Part shown: piece after piece, positions 50,041 to 50,587 of the stretch | Layout: every line of letters starts with the position of its first letter | Numbering within the stretch: the first letter of the stretch is position 1 | Source of the DNA: an uncultured Phascolarctobacterium sp. | GTDB taxonomy: Bacteria > Bacillota > Negativicutes > Acidaminococcales > Acidaminococcaceae | DNA length: 50,587 nucleotides | Assembly (NCBI GenBank): GCA_947629685.1 | Contig: CANREP010000013.1 | Span: 1 to 50,587, forward strand | Direction of reading: 5' to 3' | The notes under the pieces: generated by a model | Told to the model about the DNA's origin: nothing | The model's input: only the letters and a program-made list of their open reading frames with translations | The model's database searches: none | Made by a program: the position numbers and the translations under genes

Positions 50041-50587
50041 AAAACCGCCTCCAACATCCGTACAGCCTGCAGATTTTCCCGCACATCATGGACGCGCACC
50101 AGCTGCGCTCCGGCATAGACAGCCTGGCAGCTCAGCGCCAGAGTGCCGGAAAGCCGTTCTTCTGCCGGAATATTGCCCAATACAGCCCCGATGGTACTCT
50201 TGCGCGAAGCAGCCAGCAGCACAGGATAGCCTAATCCTGTCAGAGCCTTTAAATCGCGCATCAAAAGCAGGTTCTGCCGCACATCTTTGGCAAAGCCGAT
50301 GCCCGGATCAAGAATGATTTTATCCGCACCGACACCGGCAGCTCGCAGCAGTTCAGCCCGCTGCGCCAGATACGCGGCTACTTCTCCCACTACGTCCTCA
50401 TACTGGCAGTTCTGCTGCATATTTTTCGGCGTGCCGCGCATATGCATGAGGATAATCGGCGCGTTGCTTTCAGCAACCAGCGGCAGCATTTCTGCATCGG
50501 CTTCCATGGCGCTGATATCGTTGATGATGTCGGCCCCGGCAGTTAAAGCGGCTTTAGCCGTAGCGGCCCGGTAAGTATCTACCGAAA
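50022..50587 (-). CDS. folP: Dihydropteroate synthase, 5' end outside the window
   Basis: The C-terminal 187 residues of dihydropteroate synthase, which joins the activated pterin to p-aminobenzoate. The frame is open to the window edge (visible start SVDTYRAATAKAAL, then GADIINDIS, the conserved DHPS segment). Later motifs: LMHMRGTPKNMQ, DPGIGFAK and AASRKSTIG, with VRVHDV near the end. Only the beginning, including the first pterin-site segment, is missing. It overlaps folK by 19 bases. Confidence 0.95.
   Translation of the reverse strand, partial: SVDTYRAATAKAALTAGADIINDISAMEADAEMLPLVAESNAPIILMHMRGTPKNMQQNCQYEDVVGEVAAYLAQRAELLRAAGVGADKIILDPGIGFAKDVRQNLLLMRDLKALTGLGYPVLLAASRKSTIGAVLGNIPAEERLSGTLALSCQAVYAGAQLVRVHDVRENLQAVRMLEAVLCPERI

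Overview
The window looks like the chromosome of a diderm Firmicute of the class Negativicutes, probably an Acidaminococcaceae member such as Phascolarctobacterium; this is inferred from gene content, not from a search. The mix is typical: an SLH-domain protein of the OmpM type, an LptA/OstA-like protein, an ArnT-like glycosyltransferase and an RND efflux system (outer membrane) sit beside Firmicute-type genes (rnhC, a CcpN-like regulator next to the DUF299 kinase, DUF896, a tandem glycine riboswitch), GGAGG ribosome sites and many intrinsic terminators. DcuB, PEP synthase and FBP aldolase suit an anaerobe that imports C4-dicarboxylates and makes sugar phosphates from them. No insertion sequence, prophage or CRISPR array was seen.

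Region by region. 1-334: short SLH protein. 583-11742 (minus): complete carbon-phosphorus lyase locus, in transcription order an RpiR-family regulator with its own terminator, phnG-H-I-J-K-M-L, a PHP-family phosphoesterase, then, from its own promoter, a phosphonate-type ABC transporter (ATPase, fused permease, lipoprotein). No phnN, phnP or phnF is present; the PHP enzyme and the RpiR protein are the obvious stand-ins. 12063-13406: dcuB. 13456-16632: macro-domain protein, DUF3298 secreted protein, NhaC antiporter. 16754-19845: two AGCS amino acid:sodium symporters, the downstream one under a tandem glycine riboswitch. 20164-20331: tRNA-Ala and tRNA(CAT) from a perfect-consensus promoter. 20390-23804: dnaG-rpoD. 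23973-24446: LptA-like protein. 24505-25990: ccpN-like regulator and ppsR. 26124-28877: FecBCD-type metal-chelate importer. 29057-30888: DUF896, RluA-type pseudouridine synthase, class II FBP aldolase.

30939-42476 (minus) reads as one tightly coupled operon of nine genes: RND adaptor and pump, larB, larC, rnhC, then a YdjC-type deacetylase, an LPG-synthase-like membrane protein, a sugar epimerase and an ArnT-like glycosyltransferase. 42606-45313: a small pilus-type module (prepilin peptidase, fused PilM-PilN, PilO). 45384-47774: ppsA. 48069-48296: unknown small protein. 48351-50587: folP-folK-pepT.

The most interesting signals are: (1) a 12-bp palindrome, TAGTATATACTA, in the promoter of the ccpN-like gene, upstream of dcuB and (11 of 12) over the -10 of ppsA, suggesting a regulon tying dicarboxylate uptake to PEP synthesis; (2) the C-P lyase locus with a PHP enzyme and a sugar-phosphate-type regulator; (3) ppsR, whose conserved N-terminus has no ATG, GTG or TTG in front of it; (4) the mixed efflux/nickel-pincer/envelope-sugar operon.
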